Positions 34,023 to 42,532 of a stretch of 64,000 nt of DNA are shown here, in pieces (the stretch's first letter is position 1; the number at the start of each line of letters is the position of its first letter). The DNA is taken from NCBI RefSeq assembly GCF_030718995.1, contig NZ_CP132204.1, forward strand, positions 1,364,001 to 1,428,000, in the 5' to 3' direction. The translations under genes and the position numbers were made by a program. The notes beneath the pieces were generated by a model, which was given only the letters and a program-made list of their open reading frames with translations, did not search any database and was not told the origin of the DNA. This DNA is from Arthrobacter oryzae. Its GTDB lineage: Bacteria > Actinomycetota > Actinomycetes > Actinomycetales > Micrococcaceae.

Positions 34023-34403
34023 ATGACGCCAACCACGAACCACCCGCATCTTTCAGTCTCAAATTCAGTCCACTCGTTCAAAACGGTACGCCCGCTGACC
34101 GTCGGTACGCACCGCAACACGCAGGCACATCACGAAACAAACGCACACGCTGAGCCGGTCAGTCAGCGCGAACCGCACCCCGCAGCCACCCTGGTGGACA
34201 CTGAGTTCGTAGGCAGCCCCTATTGCGAGCGATGCGGAACGGATGAATTCATCTACCTGGAGACCTTCGTCCCGGCAAAGTTCCGGCACGACGGCACGCT
34301 CCGGAAGCCGGGCGAAGTAACGTACTTCTGCACCGGATGTGAAGATTTCTCGGCCCACTCGGTCCCGGCCTCGTGGGTGCCGCCCGGCTGGTATCTGGGC
34401 TAG
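34023..34403 (+). CDS. Zinc-ribbon-like hypothetical protein
   Basis: This 126-residue protein has a low-complexity His/Thr/Asn-rich N-terminus (about 1-55), then a compact conserved-looking domain with two CxxC pairs: CERC near 67-70 and CTGC near 103-106, spaced like a zinc ribbon, ending SAHSVPASWVPPGWYLG. The domain looks like ones I recall in Arthrobacter proteins of unknown function. The true start could be internal, because the first 50 residues do not look conserved. The AT-rich leader upstream carries inverted repeats that may control it. Confidence 0.65.
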   Translation: MTPTTNHPHLSVSNSVHSFKTVRPLTVGTHRNTQAHHETNAHAEPVSQREPHPAATLVDTEFVGSPYCERCGTDEFIYLETFVPAKFRHDGTLRKPGEVTYFCTGCEDFSAHSVPASWVPPGWYLG

Positions 34404-34434
34404 CCAGCTTTCCCTGCCAACCTTTAACAGCGAA

Positions 34435-34488
34435 ACAGCAATCGCCGCCGGCGCTCACCCCAAGGTGAACACCGGCGGCGATTGCTGT
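34435..34488 (-). terminator. Terminator hairpin after putA
   Basis: Perfect 17-base arms ACAGCAATCGCCGCCGG (34435-34451) and CCGGCGGCGATTGCTGT (34472-34488) flank a 20-base loop. On the minus strand the hairpin follows the putA stop by about 28 bases and is trailed by TTCGCTGTT. It could also stop the convergent zinc-ribbon transcript. Confidence 0.85.
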
Positions 34489-34515
34489 GAACCCACCCTT
34501 GAACTGCCCCCCCCC

Positions 34516-37500
34516 CTAAATCAGGCTGTCCGAGAGGTGGTTGGGCGTTCCGAAACGGTGCGCGGTGATGCTGACGGCCTGCTCATGCAGGAACGGCAGC
34601 AGCTCCACGCGGCCGGCTTCAGTGACCGGGTGGGCGTAAACGGCCAGGTCCGGACGTCCCCCGGTGGCTTCGGCCAGGGCCTTCGCGTCACCGCCAAGGA
34701 GCCGGATCCGTCCGCCGGACAGCTGTCCGGCGTCAGCGAGCCTTCCCGCGGAGTCCAGCCAGGCGGCGTCGTCCTCCACCGTGACGGTGATGTCCAGGGC
34801 GGCGAGCGCTGCCCGCAGCGGAGCGGGAAGTTCGACGGCGGTGGACACTGTGAGGGCCGAGCCGGCCAGGACACCGGCGGCCACTGTCCGTGTCAGGGCA
34901 GCAACCTCCTCCTTCTCGGAAAGGCGGACCGTCACCGGCAGGGAACGGTAGCGGAAGATGTTCCGTTCCGCGCTCAGTCCGGAAACATCCTTGGCGGTGC
35001 CGAACTCTTCTGCCCAGGCGACGGCGTCGGAGGCCACTGCGCGCTGCAGGGCTTCGACGGCGGGAGCGTCCAGGGCACCCTGCGCGGCACCCACGAGGCG
35101 GCGGACCCCGGGGTTGGTCACCGCTGCGGAGGCGCCGGAACCGCTGGCGCTACTGGCCTTGCTGACCCAGTCACCGAGGCCTGCGAGGTAGTTGGGTCCA
35201 CCGGCCTTGGTGCCGGCACCGACAGCCGATTTCTTCCAGCCGCCGAAGGGCTGGCGCTGCACGATGGCGCCGGTGATGCCGCGGTTCACGTAGAGGTTGC
35301 CTGCCTGAATGGTGTCCAGCCAGAGTCCCACTTCCTCCGTGCTCAGCGAGTGAAGGCCGGCAGTCAGGCCGTACTCCACCTGGTTCTGGATGGCGATGGC
35401 GTCTTCCAGGGTGTCCGCCGTCATGACGCCGAGCACCGGACCGAAGAACTCGGTGAGGTGGAAGTAGGATCCGCGGCGCACGCCGTAACGGACACCCGGG
35501 CTCCAGAGCCGGCCGGTCTCATCGAGCTGCCGCGGTTCGACGGCCCAATTCTCGCCTTCGCCCAGGGTGGTGAGCGCGTTGAGGAGCTTGCCGCCGGCGG
35601 GTTCGATGATCGGCCCCATCTGGCTGGCCGGATCCTCGGGGTAGCCCACCTTCAGGGAAGTGACGGCGTCGATCAGCTGGTTGTGGAACCTCTTCGAGGT
35701 GGCAACGGAGCCCACCAGGATCACCAGTGAAGCGGCGGAGCACTTCTGCCCGGCGTGGCCGAAGGCTGAGTAGGCAACGTCCTTGGCGGCGAGGTCCAGG
35801 TCCGCACTGGGCGTGACGATGATGGCGTTCTTGCCGCTGGTTTCGGCCAGGAGCGGCAGGTCCTTGCGGAAGGAACGGAACAGTTCGGCGGTTTCGTAGC
35901 CGCCGGTGAGGATCACTCGGTCCACGGCCGGGTGCGAGATCAGCTGCTTGCCCAGTTCCCGTTCCCCCAGCTGGACCATGGTGAGGACGTCCCGGGGCAC
36001 GCCGGCTTCCCAGAGGGCCTCGATCATCACGGCACCGCTGCGGCGGGCCTGCTTGGCGGGCTTGATCACGACGGCGGAGCCGGCGGCGAGTGCCGCCAAA
36101 GTGGAGCCGGCCGGGATGGCCACCGGGAAGTTCCACGGCGGGGTCACCACGGTGAGCTTGGCCGGAACGAAAGTGGCGCCGTCGACGTCGTCCAGCTTGC
36201 GGGCGGACTCTGCGTAGTAGTGGGCGAAGTCCACGGCTTCGCTGACCTCGGGATCACCCTGGTCGATCGTCTTGCCGGTTTCGCTGGCCATGACCTCGAG
36301 CAGGTCGGCGCGGCGGGCTTCAAGGATGTCGCCGGCGCGGTGCAGGACCGCGGCGCGCTCGGCACCGCTGAGGGAGCCCCAGGCTTTGCCCTTTTCGACA
36401 GCGGTTTCGATCACCGTGTTGAGGGTGTCCACGTCGGTGATCGTGGCGGCCTCCACGGACGCGTTGCCCAGCGTGGAGGACGGAACGCGCTCCAGGATGG
36501 CACGGCCCCAGTCGCGGTTGGCCGGCAGGGACGGGTCCGTGTCCGGCGTGTTTTCGAAGGAGTCGTGCGGCATCGGCTCGGCCGGGAGGCTGCGGTTCTG
36601 CCGGCGGTTGGGGCCAGGAACCTCGTCGTCGAGCTCTGCCAGGGAAGCGAGGAAGCGCTGCTTCTCGCGCTCAAAGAGCGTTTCGTTTTCGCTGAGTTCG
36701 AAGACCGCGGACATGAAGTTGTCCTGGCTTGCGCCCTCTTCGAGGCGGCGGATCAGGTAGGCGATGGCGACGTCGAACTCGGCCGGGTGGACCACCGGTG
36801 TGTAAAGCAGCAGCGAGCCGACGTCCTTCTTGACGGCTTCGGCCTGGCCCTGCGCCATGCCCAGCAGCATCTCGAACTCGATACTCTGCTGTGCGGTATC
36901 CGCGATGCCGCGCTGCTTGGCCAGAAGCCAGGCGAAGGCGATGTCGAAAAGGTTGTGGCCGGCCACGCCGATGCGGATGTTCTTAATCCGGTCCGGGTGC
37001 AGCGAGTAGTTGATGACGCGCTTGTAGTTCGTGTCCGAGTCCTGCTTGGTGTGCCAGGTGGCCAGCGGCCAGTCGTGCAGTGAGGCCTCGACCTGTTCCA
37101 TGGGGAGGTTGGCGCCCTTGACCACGCGGACCTTGATGGCGGCGCCGCCGTTGGCGCGGCGTTCGGCGGCCCAGTCCTGCAGCCGGATCATCGCAGCGAG
37201 TGCGTCCGGGAGGTAGGCCTGGAGGACGATGCCGGCTTCCAGGTTCTTGAACTCAGGCTTGTCCAGGATCCGGGTGAAGACCGCGATGGTCATGTCCAGG
37301 TCCTTGTACTCCTCCATGTCCAGGTTGATGAACTTGGCTTTGCCTCCGCCGGTTGCGAAGGACGCCGCACGGGTGAAGAGCGGGGTGAGCTTTTCGACGA
37401 CGTGCTCCACGGCCTCGTCGAAGGCCCAGGCGGAGTGCGGGGCCACGGTGGAGGAGACCTTGATGGAGACGTAGTCCACGTCCGGGCGGGCCAGCAGGGT

Positions 37501-38070
37501 GTGGGTTCCCTCCAGCCGGCGGGATGCTTCGTGCTCACCCAGGACTGCCTCGCCCAGGAGGTTGACGTTGAGCTTGATGCCGTCCTTGCGGATCTTGGCG
37601 ATGGCAGGGCCCAGCTTGGCATCCGTGGCGTCCACGATCAGGTGCCCCACCATTTCGCGGAGCACCTTCCGGGCCACGGGGATGACCACCTGCGGCAGGA
37701 CCGGGGCCATGGTGCCGCCCAGGCGGACCGCGCTGCGCATGTACCAGGGCAGGAACGCCGGGACCTTCGGGGCCAGGGCAGCCAGGTTGCGGGCGGCGAC
37801 GTGCAGGTCTTCGGGGCGGACCACGCCATCGACGAATCCGACGGTGAAATCGAGCCCGTTCGGGTCCTTCAGGACGCCGGCGAGCTGTTCAGCGGAGGCA
37901 TCCACGGGAACCTTTGCGGCCTCCGTCAACCAGTGGCGCACCAGTCCGATGGTTTCCCCGGCCAGGGCCTGGGCTTCGGGGACGTGGGAACCGCCCGCGA
38001 GGGCCGATTCGGTGGCCGGCTTTCCGGTACGGACACCGGGCTCCGTCGAAATGTGGGTCATGGCTAACAC
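34516..38070 (-). CDS. putA: Bifunctional proline dehydrogenase/L-glutamate semialdehyde dehydrogenase
   Basis: This 1184-residue fusion oxidises proline to glutamate. The FAD-dependent proline dehydrogenase barrel covers about 60-480 (LNVNLLGEAVLGEHEASRRL, NLDMEEYKDLDMTIAVFTRI, YLPDALAAMIRLQDWA, FDIAFAWLLAKQRGI). The aldehyde dehydrogenase domain covers about 510-1000, with PPWNFPVAIPAGSTLAALAA, LLAETSGKNAIIV and the catalytic Cys in GHAGQKCSAASL. The C-terminal about 170 residues have no clear function. There is no ribbon-helix-helix repressor domain, unlike enterobacterial PutA. The start is probably GTG 38070 (GGAAAG 5 bases upstream) or ATG 38061. The gene stands alone, flanked by the repeat cluster and then the APC permease. 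Confidence 0.95.
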   Translation of the reverse strand: MLAMTHISTEPGVRTGKPATESALAGGSHVPEAQALAGETIGLVRHWLTEAAKVPVDASAEQLAGVLKDPNGLDFTVGFVDGVVRPEDLHVAARNLAALAPKVPAFLPWYMRSAVRLGGTMAPVLPQVVIPVARKVLREMVGHLIVDATDAKLGPAIAKIRKDGIKLNVNLLGEAVLGEHEASRRLEGTHTLLARPDVDYVSIKVSSTVAPHSAWAFDEAVEHVVEKLTPLFTRAASFATGGGKAKFINLDMEEYKDLDMTIAVFTRILDKPEFKNLEAGIVLQAYLPDALAAMIRLQDWAAERRANGGAAIKVRVVKGANLPMEQVEASLHDWPLATWHTKQDSDTNYKRVINYSLHPDRIKNIRIGVAGHNLFDIAFAWLLAKQRGIADTAQQSIEFEMLLGMAQGQAEAVKKDVGSLLLYTPVVHPAEFDVAIAYLIRRLEEGASQDNFMSAVFELSENETLFEREKQRFLASLAELDDEVPGPNRRQNRSLPAEPMPHDSFENTPDTDPSLPANRDWGRAILERVPSSTLGNASVEAATITDVDTLNTVIETAVEKGKAWGSLSGAERAAVLHRAGDILEARRADLLEVMASETGKTIDQGDPEVSEAVDFAHYYAESARKLDDVDGATFVPAKLTVVTPPWNFPVAIPAGSTLAALAAGSAVVIKPAKQARRSGAVMIEALWEAGVPRDVLTMVQLGERELGKQLISHPAVDRVILTGGYETAELFRSFRKDLPLLAETSGKNAIIVTPSADLDLAAKDVAYSAFGHAGQKCSAASLVILVGSVATSKRFHNQLIDAVTSLKVGYPEDPASQMGPIIEPAGGKLLNALTTLGEGENWAVEPRQLDETGRLWSPGVRYGVRRGSYFHLTEFFGPVLGVMTADTLEDAIAIQNQVEYGLTAGLHSLSTEEVGLWLDTIQAGNLYVNRGITGAIVQRQPFGGWKKSAVGAGTKAGGPNYLAGLGDWVSKASSASGSGASAAVTNPGVRRLVGAAQGALDAPAVEALQRAVASDAVAWAEEFGTAKDVSGLSAERNIFRYRSLPVTVRLSEKEEVAALTRTVAAGVLAGSALTVSTAVELPAPLRAALAALDITVTVEDDAAWLDSAGRLADAGQLSGGRIRLLGGDAKALAEATGGRPDLAVYAHPVTEAGRVELLPFLHEQAVSITAHRFGTPNHLSDSLI

Positions 38071-38201
38071 TCGTTCTTTCCGTTGGTGAGGACCTTCTTT
38101 CCATCAGTATGGGCCTCCCGTCACTTAAGATAAAGCGACGTTTTCTGAGCAATACAGATTAGAAAAACCGATGATTCTGCGGTCCCGCAAACCCCGTCCC
38201 C

Positions 38202-38390
38202 GACGCTCTCTCACTTCCTGCCGCTTCCCCGGCGACGCCCTCTCACTTCCTGCCGCTTCCCCGGCGACGCCCTCTCACTTCCTGCCTTAAGCGGCAAACC
38301 CCCTCCCACCGGAGTGAGAGAGGGTTCGTCGATATGGCACCGGATCTGAGAGAGCGTCCGGTTAGGTGTGGCAGGAAGTGAGAGAGCGTC
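38202..38390. repeat. Tandem plus inverted cluster of the dispersed repeat
   Basis: Three direct copies at exact 32-base steps (38202, 38234, 38266; core GACGCTCTCTCACTTCCTGC or GACGCC variant, spacer GCTTCCCCGGC) are followed by three copies in the opposite orientation: a degenerate one at about 38311-38330, a short one at 38344-38358 and a full one at 38370-38390. The gene-free stretch 38071-38396 holds this cluster and, at its left end, the putA promoter region. The opposed copies could fold into a long hairpin. Confidence 0.95.
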
Positions 38391-38396
38391 GGATGG

Positions 38397-39860
38397 CTAC
38401 GCCAGGGGGCGGTGCATCTCCACGGCCTCTTCGTGCCGGGGGCTGTCCGGGTTCATCAGCGAGTGCTTGCGTCCATACCCGAAGTAGATCGCGAGGCCGA
38501 TAATAAGCCATACCCCGAAACGGGCCCAGGTTTCCCAGTGCAGCTGGAACATCAGGAAGGCCGAGGCCAGAACGCCGAACGCCGGCACCAAAGGCATGAA
38601 AGGCAGGCGGAAGGCGCGCGGAGCATCCGGCTTCTTGTAGCGGAAAATGATCACCGCGAGGCAGACGACCACGAACGCGGCGAGGATGCCGATGTTCGTC
38701 AGGTCGGCCACGGCCTTGATCGGGAAGACACCAGCCAGCAATGCAGACGCAACGCCCGCGATCCAGGTGACGCGCTGCGGGGTTCCGTGGTGGTCCGTCT
38801 TGGCGAACCAGCCCGGGAGCAGTCCGTCGCGGCTCATGGAGAACCAGACACGGGTGACGCCGAGCAGGAAGGTCAGCATCACGGTGAGGATGGACAGGAC
38901 CGCGAACACGGAGATGATGGTGGCGATCACAGGCAGGCCGACGCCGGTGAACGCGGAGGCGAAGCCGGCCTTCGGGTCGATGTCCTGGTAGTTCTGCATA
39001 CCGGTAAGGACCAGGGTGGCCGCCACGTAGAGCAGCATGGCGATGATGAGGGACAGGATGATCGCCTTGGGCATGTGCTTCTTGCCGTCAGTCGCTTCCT
39101 CGGCCGCGGTGCTCATGGCGTCGTAGCCGAAGACCGCGAAGAACACGGTGGCCGAACCTGCCAGCACCGGACCGAAGCCGCTGGGCATGAACGGGTTGTA
39201 GTTGTTCGTGTCGATGTAGAAGATGCCCAGGCCGATGATGAAGAGGATCAGGACAACCTTGATGGCCACCGCCACCAGCTCAAACCGGCCGAATGCCCGG
39301 GTGCCGCGGGACAGGATCCAGGTGACGATCAGGCAGACCACAATGGCGGGAATGTTGACGATGCCGCCCTTGCCTTCATCCGGCGTGGACGTCATCCACA
39401 CGGGCATCTGGATGCCGATGCCGGTGAGGAACGCGTCGAAGTAGCCGGAAATGCCAATGGCCACAACGGCCACGATCGCAATGTACTCGAGGAGCAGGTC
39501 CCAGCCGATAAACCAGCCGATCACCTCGCCGAGGGCCACATACCCGTAGGTGTAGGCCGAACCTGCGCGGGGAATCATCCCGGCAAATTCCGCATAGGAC
39601 AAGGCGGCGGCTGCAGAAGCGAGGCCGGCAATCAGGAAGGAGAACAGCACTGCCGGCCCCACGCCGGGCTCGGATTCGCTGCCGTGGGCAACGAGGCCCG
39701 CCAGGGAAAAGATGCCGACGCCGATAATGCCGCCGACGCCGATTGCCGTCAGCTGCCAGAGACCCAGGCTTTTCATCAGCCCGCTGTGCTTGTTTTCCTC
39801 TTCGATGTCGTCAATCGGTTTTCGCCGCATGATCGACTGGGATAAATCTTTAGTGCTCAT
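38397..39860 (-). CDS. APC-superfamily amino acid permease
   Basis: This 487-residue membrane protein has about 12 hydrophobic segments. The first, LWQLTAIGVGGIIGVGIFSL, carries the APC GxG(I/V)G motif, and SYAEFAGMIPRAGSAYTYGY is the second family marker. The style resembles cationic amino acid transporters. I chose ATG 39860, where GCAGGAG lies 6 bases upstream; the ATG at 39875 has no site of its own. The gene is between putA and a divergent LysR gene, so proline or another amino acid is a likely substrate, but specificity cannot be read directly. Confidence 0.9.
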   Translation of the reverse strand: MSTKDLSQSIMRRKPIDDIEEENKHSGLMKSLGLWQLTAIGVGGIIGVGIFSLAGLVAHGSESEPGVGPAVLFSFLIAGLASAAAALSYAEFAGMIPRAGSAYTYGYVALGEVIGWFIGWDLLLEYIAIVAVVAIGISGYFDAFLTGIGIQMPVWMTSTPDEGKGGIVNIPAIVVCLIVTWILSRGTRAFGRFELVAVAIKVVLILFIIGLGIFYIDTNNYNPFMPSGFGPVLAGSATVFFAVFGYDAMSTAAEEATDGKKHMPKAIILSLIIAMLLYVAATLVLTGMQNYQDIDPKAGFASAFTGVGLPVIATIISVFAVLSILTVMLTFLLGVTRVWFSMSRDGLLPGWFAKTDHHGTPQRVTWIAGVASALLAGVFPIKAVADLTNIGILAAFVVVCLAVIIFRYKKPDAPRAFRLPFMPLVPAFGVLASAFLMFQLHWETWARFGVWLIIGLAIYFGYGRKHSLMNPDSPRHEEAVEMHRPLA

Positions 39861-39928
39861 CAGGGACTCCTGCATAGATGTGGACCCATCAATCCGCCCT
39901 GTGATGGGACTTACTCAGTCTGTTTAGT

Positions 39929-39982
39929 ATGCAAGCCTCATTGCATTAGATAAAGTGAATTCTCCTAATTAATATTCATTAG
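39929..39982. promoter_or_regulatory. Palindromic sites in the permease/LysR divergent promoter
   Basis: ATGCAA-GCCTCA-TTGCAT (39929-39946) is a perfect interrupted palindrome, and CTAAT-TAATATTC-ATTAG (39965-39982) is a second. Both lie in the AT-rich space between the permease (39860) and lysR (40002) starts, as expected for LysR binding sites. The sequence AGATAAAG next to the first palindrome also occurs upstream of putA near 38128. Confidence 0.55.
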
Positions 39983-40001
39983 ATTTAGCGAAGGAACATG
40001 C

Positions 40002-40937
40002 ATGCTCGACGTCCGGCGGTTGAGGCTGCTCCGTGAACTCAAAATCCGGGGGACACTCGCCGAGGTGGCGGAGGCACTCCAGTACAGTCCGTCGTCGGTC
40101 TCCCAGCAGCTGGCCCTCCTCGAGAAGGAGGCCGGGGTGCAACTGCTGCGCAAGACCGGGCGCCGCGTCCAGCTGACTCCGCAGGCTGAAGTCCTGGTGG
40201 CGCACACCGCCCACCTGCTCGAGACGATTGAACAGGCCGAGGCCGACCTGGCAGCGAGCCTCACCACCGTTTCAGGCACCGTCCGGATCGCCGTCTTCCA
40301 ATCCGCCGCCCTTGCGCTGATGCCAGGCACCCTCACCCGGATGGCGGCCGCCTACCCCGAAGTCAGGATCGAGATGGTCCAGCGGGAACCGGAAACGGCA
40401 CTGCACGAAACCTGGGCCCGCGACTTCGACCTGGTCATCGCCGAGCAGTATCCCGGCCACGCCGCCCCGCGGTACGCGGAGCTGGACCGCCTCCGGCTGA
40501 CCGGCGACGCCATCCGGCTTGCCGTGCCCGGGCCGGAAAAGGGCCTTCCGCCCATCCGCTCGCTCGAGGACACCGCCGACCTTGCCTGGGTGATGGAGCC
40601 CCGGGGCGCGGCATCCAGGCACTGGGCTGAGCAGGCCTGCCGCAGCGCAGGGTTCGAGCCCGACGTCAGGTATGAAACGGCCGACCTGCAGGCGCAGATC
40701 CGGCTGATCGAGTCCGGCAACGCGGTAGGCCTGATGCCCGACCTCGTCTGGACCGGACGGGGAACGTCGGCGCAGCTGCTGCTCCTGCCGGGCAACCCGC
40801 ACCGGACCGTCTTCACGTCCGTGCGGCGGTCCAGCGCCAAGCGGCCCGCCATCCTGGCCGCCCGCGAGGTTTTGGCCATCACAGCCGATTCGATCGCCCC
40901 GGCCGGGCCGGTACCTCCGGAGTCAATCTCCGCATAG
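40002..40937 (+). CDS. LysR-family transcriptional regulator
   Basis: This 311-residue LysR-type regulator has a winged helix-turn-helix at about 1-60 (MLDVRRLRLLRELKIRGTLA, then EVAEALQYSPSSVSQQLALL) and an effector-binding domain at about 90-300 (GTVRIAVFQSAALALMPGTL; LIESGNAVGLMPDLVW). The start ATG 40002 follows GAAGGAAC. It is divergent from the APC permease with palindromic sites between, so it probably regulates that permease, and perhaps putA. The inducer is unknown. Confidence 0.92.
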   Translation: MLDVRRLRLLRELKIRGTLAEVAEALQYSPSSVSQQLALLEKEAGVQLLRKTGRRVQLTPQAEVLVAHTAHLLETIEQAEADLAASLTTVSGTVRIAVFQSAALALMPGTLTRMAAAYPEVRIEMVQREPETALHETWARDFDLVIAEQYPGHAAPRYAELDRLRLTGDAIRLAVPGPEKGLPPIRSLEDTADLAWVMEPRGAASRHWAEQACRSAGFEPDVRYETADLQAQIRLIESGNAVGLMPDLVWTGRGTSAQLLLLPGNPHRTVFTSVRRSSAKRPAILAAREVLAITADSIAPAGPVPPESISA

Positions 40938-41001
40938 GCCCCCGGCGGAAGTACCCTACGTCACAGCGCGGAACTGCGCCGGGCGTTAGACTGGGCACGT
41001 T

Positions 41002-41430
41002 ATGAATCGCACAATGTTTAAGTCCAAAATCCACCGGGCCACTGTCACCCATGCCGACCTGCACTACGTGGGGTCGGTCACCGTTGACCTGGACCTGCTG
41101 GAGGCTGCTGACATTCTCCCGGGCGAGCTTGTGGCGATCGTTGACGTGACCAACGGCGCCCGCCTGGAGACGTACACGATAGCCGGCGAGCGCGGTTCCG
41201 GTGTTATCGGCATCAACGGTGCAGCGGCGCACCTGATGCATGAGAACGACATCGTCATCCTGATCACCTATGCCGAGATGACCACCGAAGAGGCCCGGGC
41301 GTACACGCCCAAGGTGGTCCACGTGGACAAGGACAACAAGATTGTCCAGATCGGCAACGACCCCGCCGAGGGGCACACCCGCGGCCTCATGCGGCCCCCG
41401 TATGCGCTGAACAACTCCGCCCTGAACTAA
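41002..41430 (+). CDS. panD: Aspartate 1-decarboxylase
   Basis: This 142-residue PanD makes beta-alanine from aspartate for pantothenate and coenzyme A synthesis. The self-cleavage site that generates the pyruvoyl group is G24-S25 in YVGSVTVD. Other family segments are [38 protein letters not shown] and [20 protein letters not shown]. The C-terminal about 25 residues extend past the common length of about 120. No other pantothenate genes are adjacent. Confidence 0.97.
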   Translation: MNRTMFKSKIHRATVTHADLHYVGSVTVDLDLLEAADILPGELVAIVDVTNGARLETYTIAGERGSGVIGINGAAAHLMHENDIVILITYAEMTTEEARAYTPKVVHVDKDNKIVQIGNDPAEGHTRGLMRPPYALNNSALN

Positions 41431-41608
41431 GCGCCGGGGCAGCCAGGCAGCCGGGGACCAGGTCCTTCCGGATACCGAGATCCTGCCCACACTGCGGCTT
41501 GAGGCTGAATAAATCTGATTAGGCTGGGTGGGTGACCGCCAACGCCCGAAACGCCGTCGTGCCCGGCTCCCCAGGAAACCTGCCCGGGAAACTGCCAGGG
41601 GCACCCTG

Positions 41609-42532
41609 GTGCTAGGCGTTCTCGCGGGCTTCTTCGTAGTGTGGTCCATCATCCTGGTGGGCATGTTCGTGGGCCGGAGGAACGTCCTCGGAGAAAATGC
41701 CCGCTCCGTGCTGAGCGCACTGACCTTCTTCGTGGCCAGCCCTGCCCTCCTGTTTGAGACCCTCAGCAAAGCCAAGCTCCACGACGTTTTTGCCGCACCC
41801 CTGCTGGTGACGGCCGTCGGCGCCATGGTGACGGCCGCGATCTTCTTTGTGATCGTCCGGTTCATGCTGAAGCGGACCGTGCCCGAATCCCTGACGTCAT
41901 CCATGAGCGCGTCACTGGCGAACTCCGCCAACCTGGGCATTCCCATCGCCGTGTACGTGCTCGGTGACGCCAACTACGTGGCGCCGCTGCTGATCTTCCA
42001 GCTGGCCTTCTTCACGCCGCTCTTCCTGATGGCCCTGGATGCCACTACCAGCTCGCATCGGACCACCCCCGCCGGCTTTGCTCTCATGATCCTCAGGAAC
42101 CCGATGATCGTGGGGTCAGCGCTGGGCCTGGCGGTGGCCGGAACGGGGTGGCAGGTGCCGGAACTGGTCATGCAGCCCATCCATCTGGTTGGCGGGGCAG
42201 CCATCCCGGCCATGTTGATCGCCTTCGGCATGAGCCTGAACGGATCCCGGCCGCTGCAGGCAGCCGCAGGCCGCCGCATGGACACGCTCCTCGCCAGCGC
42301 GTTCAAGCTCGTGGTCCACCCGGCCATCGCCTATCTGGTCGCCCGGCTGATCGGCATGGAGGGGCAGGCCCTGTTCGCCGTCGTGGTGACGTCCGCCCTG
42401 CCCACCGCCCAGAACGTATTCGTGGCCGCCAGCCGCTACCGCACGGGCATCACCGTGGCCAAGGACACCGTCCTGATCACCACGATCGTCGCAGTGCCGG
42501 CCATGATCGGCGTGGCGCTTCTCCTGGCTTAG
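41609..42532 (+). CDS. AEC-family transporter
   Basis: This is a membrane protein of about 307 residues with ten hydrophobic segments, of the auxin efflux carrier family: VLGVLAGFFVVWSIILVGMF followed by VGRR at the start, SASLANSANLGIPIAVYVLG in the middle and ALPTAQNVFVAASRY near the end. Bacterial members export organic acids or amino acids; the substrate is unknown. I chose GTG 41609 because family members begin at this helix; the frame opens at 41528 with a 27-residue Arg-rich lead that looks non-coding. The stop codon overlaps the convergent OtsB-GH15 stop (42529-42532). Confidence 0.85.
   Translation: MLGVLAGFFVVWSIILVGMFVGRRNVLGENARSVLSALTFFVASPALLFETLSKAKLHDVFAAPLLVTAVGAMVTAAIFFVIVRFMLKRTVPESLTSSMSASLANSANLGIPIAVYVLGDANYVAPLLIFQLAFFTPLFLMALDATTSSHRTTPAGFALMILRNPMIVGSALGLAVAGTGWQVPELVMQPIHLVGGAAIPAMLIAFGMSLNGSRPLQAAAGRRMDTLLASAFKLVVHPAIAYLVARLIGMEGQALFAVVVTSALPTAQNVFVAASRYRTGITVAKDTVLITTIVAVPAMIGVALLLA

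Noticed and set aside
34507..34516. A run of ten C residues at the putA stop codon
   Set aside because: Slippage here would lie at or after the TAG and not change the protein; it may be simple sequence or a sequencing artefact.
38202..38390. Repeat cluster considered as a CRISPR array
   Set aside because: The spacers are identical (GCTTCCCCGGC), only 11 bases long, with inverted copies and no cas genes.
38412..39845. A 477-codon plus-strand open frame opposite the APC permease
   Set aside because: Its composition (Asp/His/Gly/Glu-rich) is that of an antisense shadow of a membrane protein gene.
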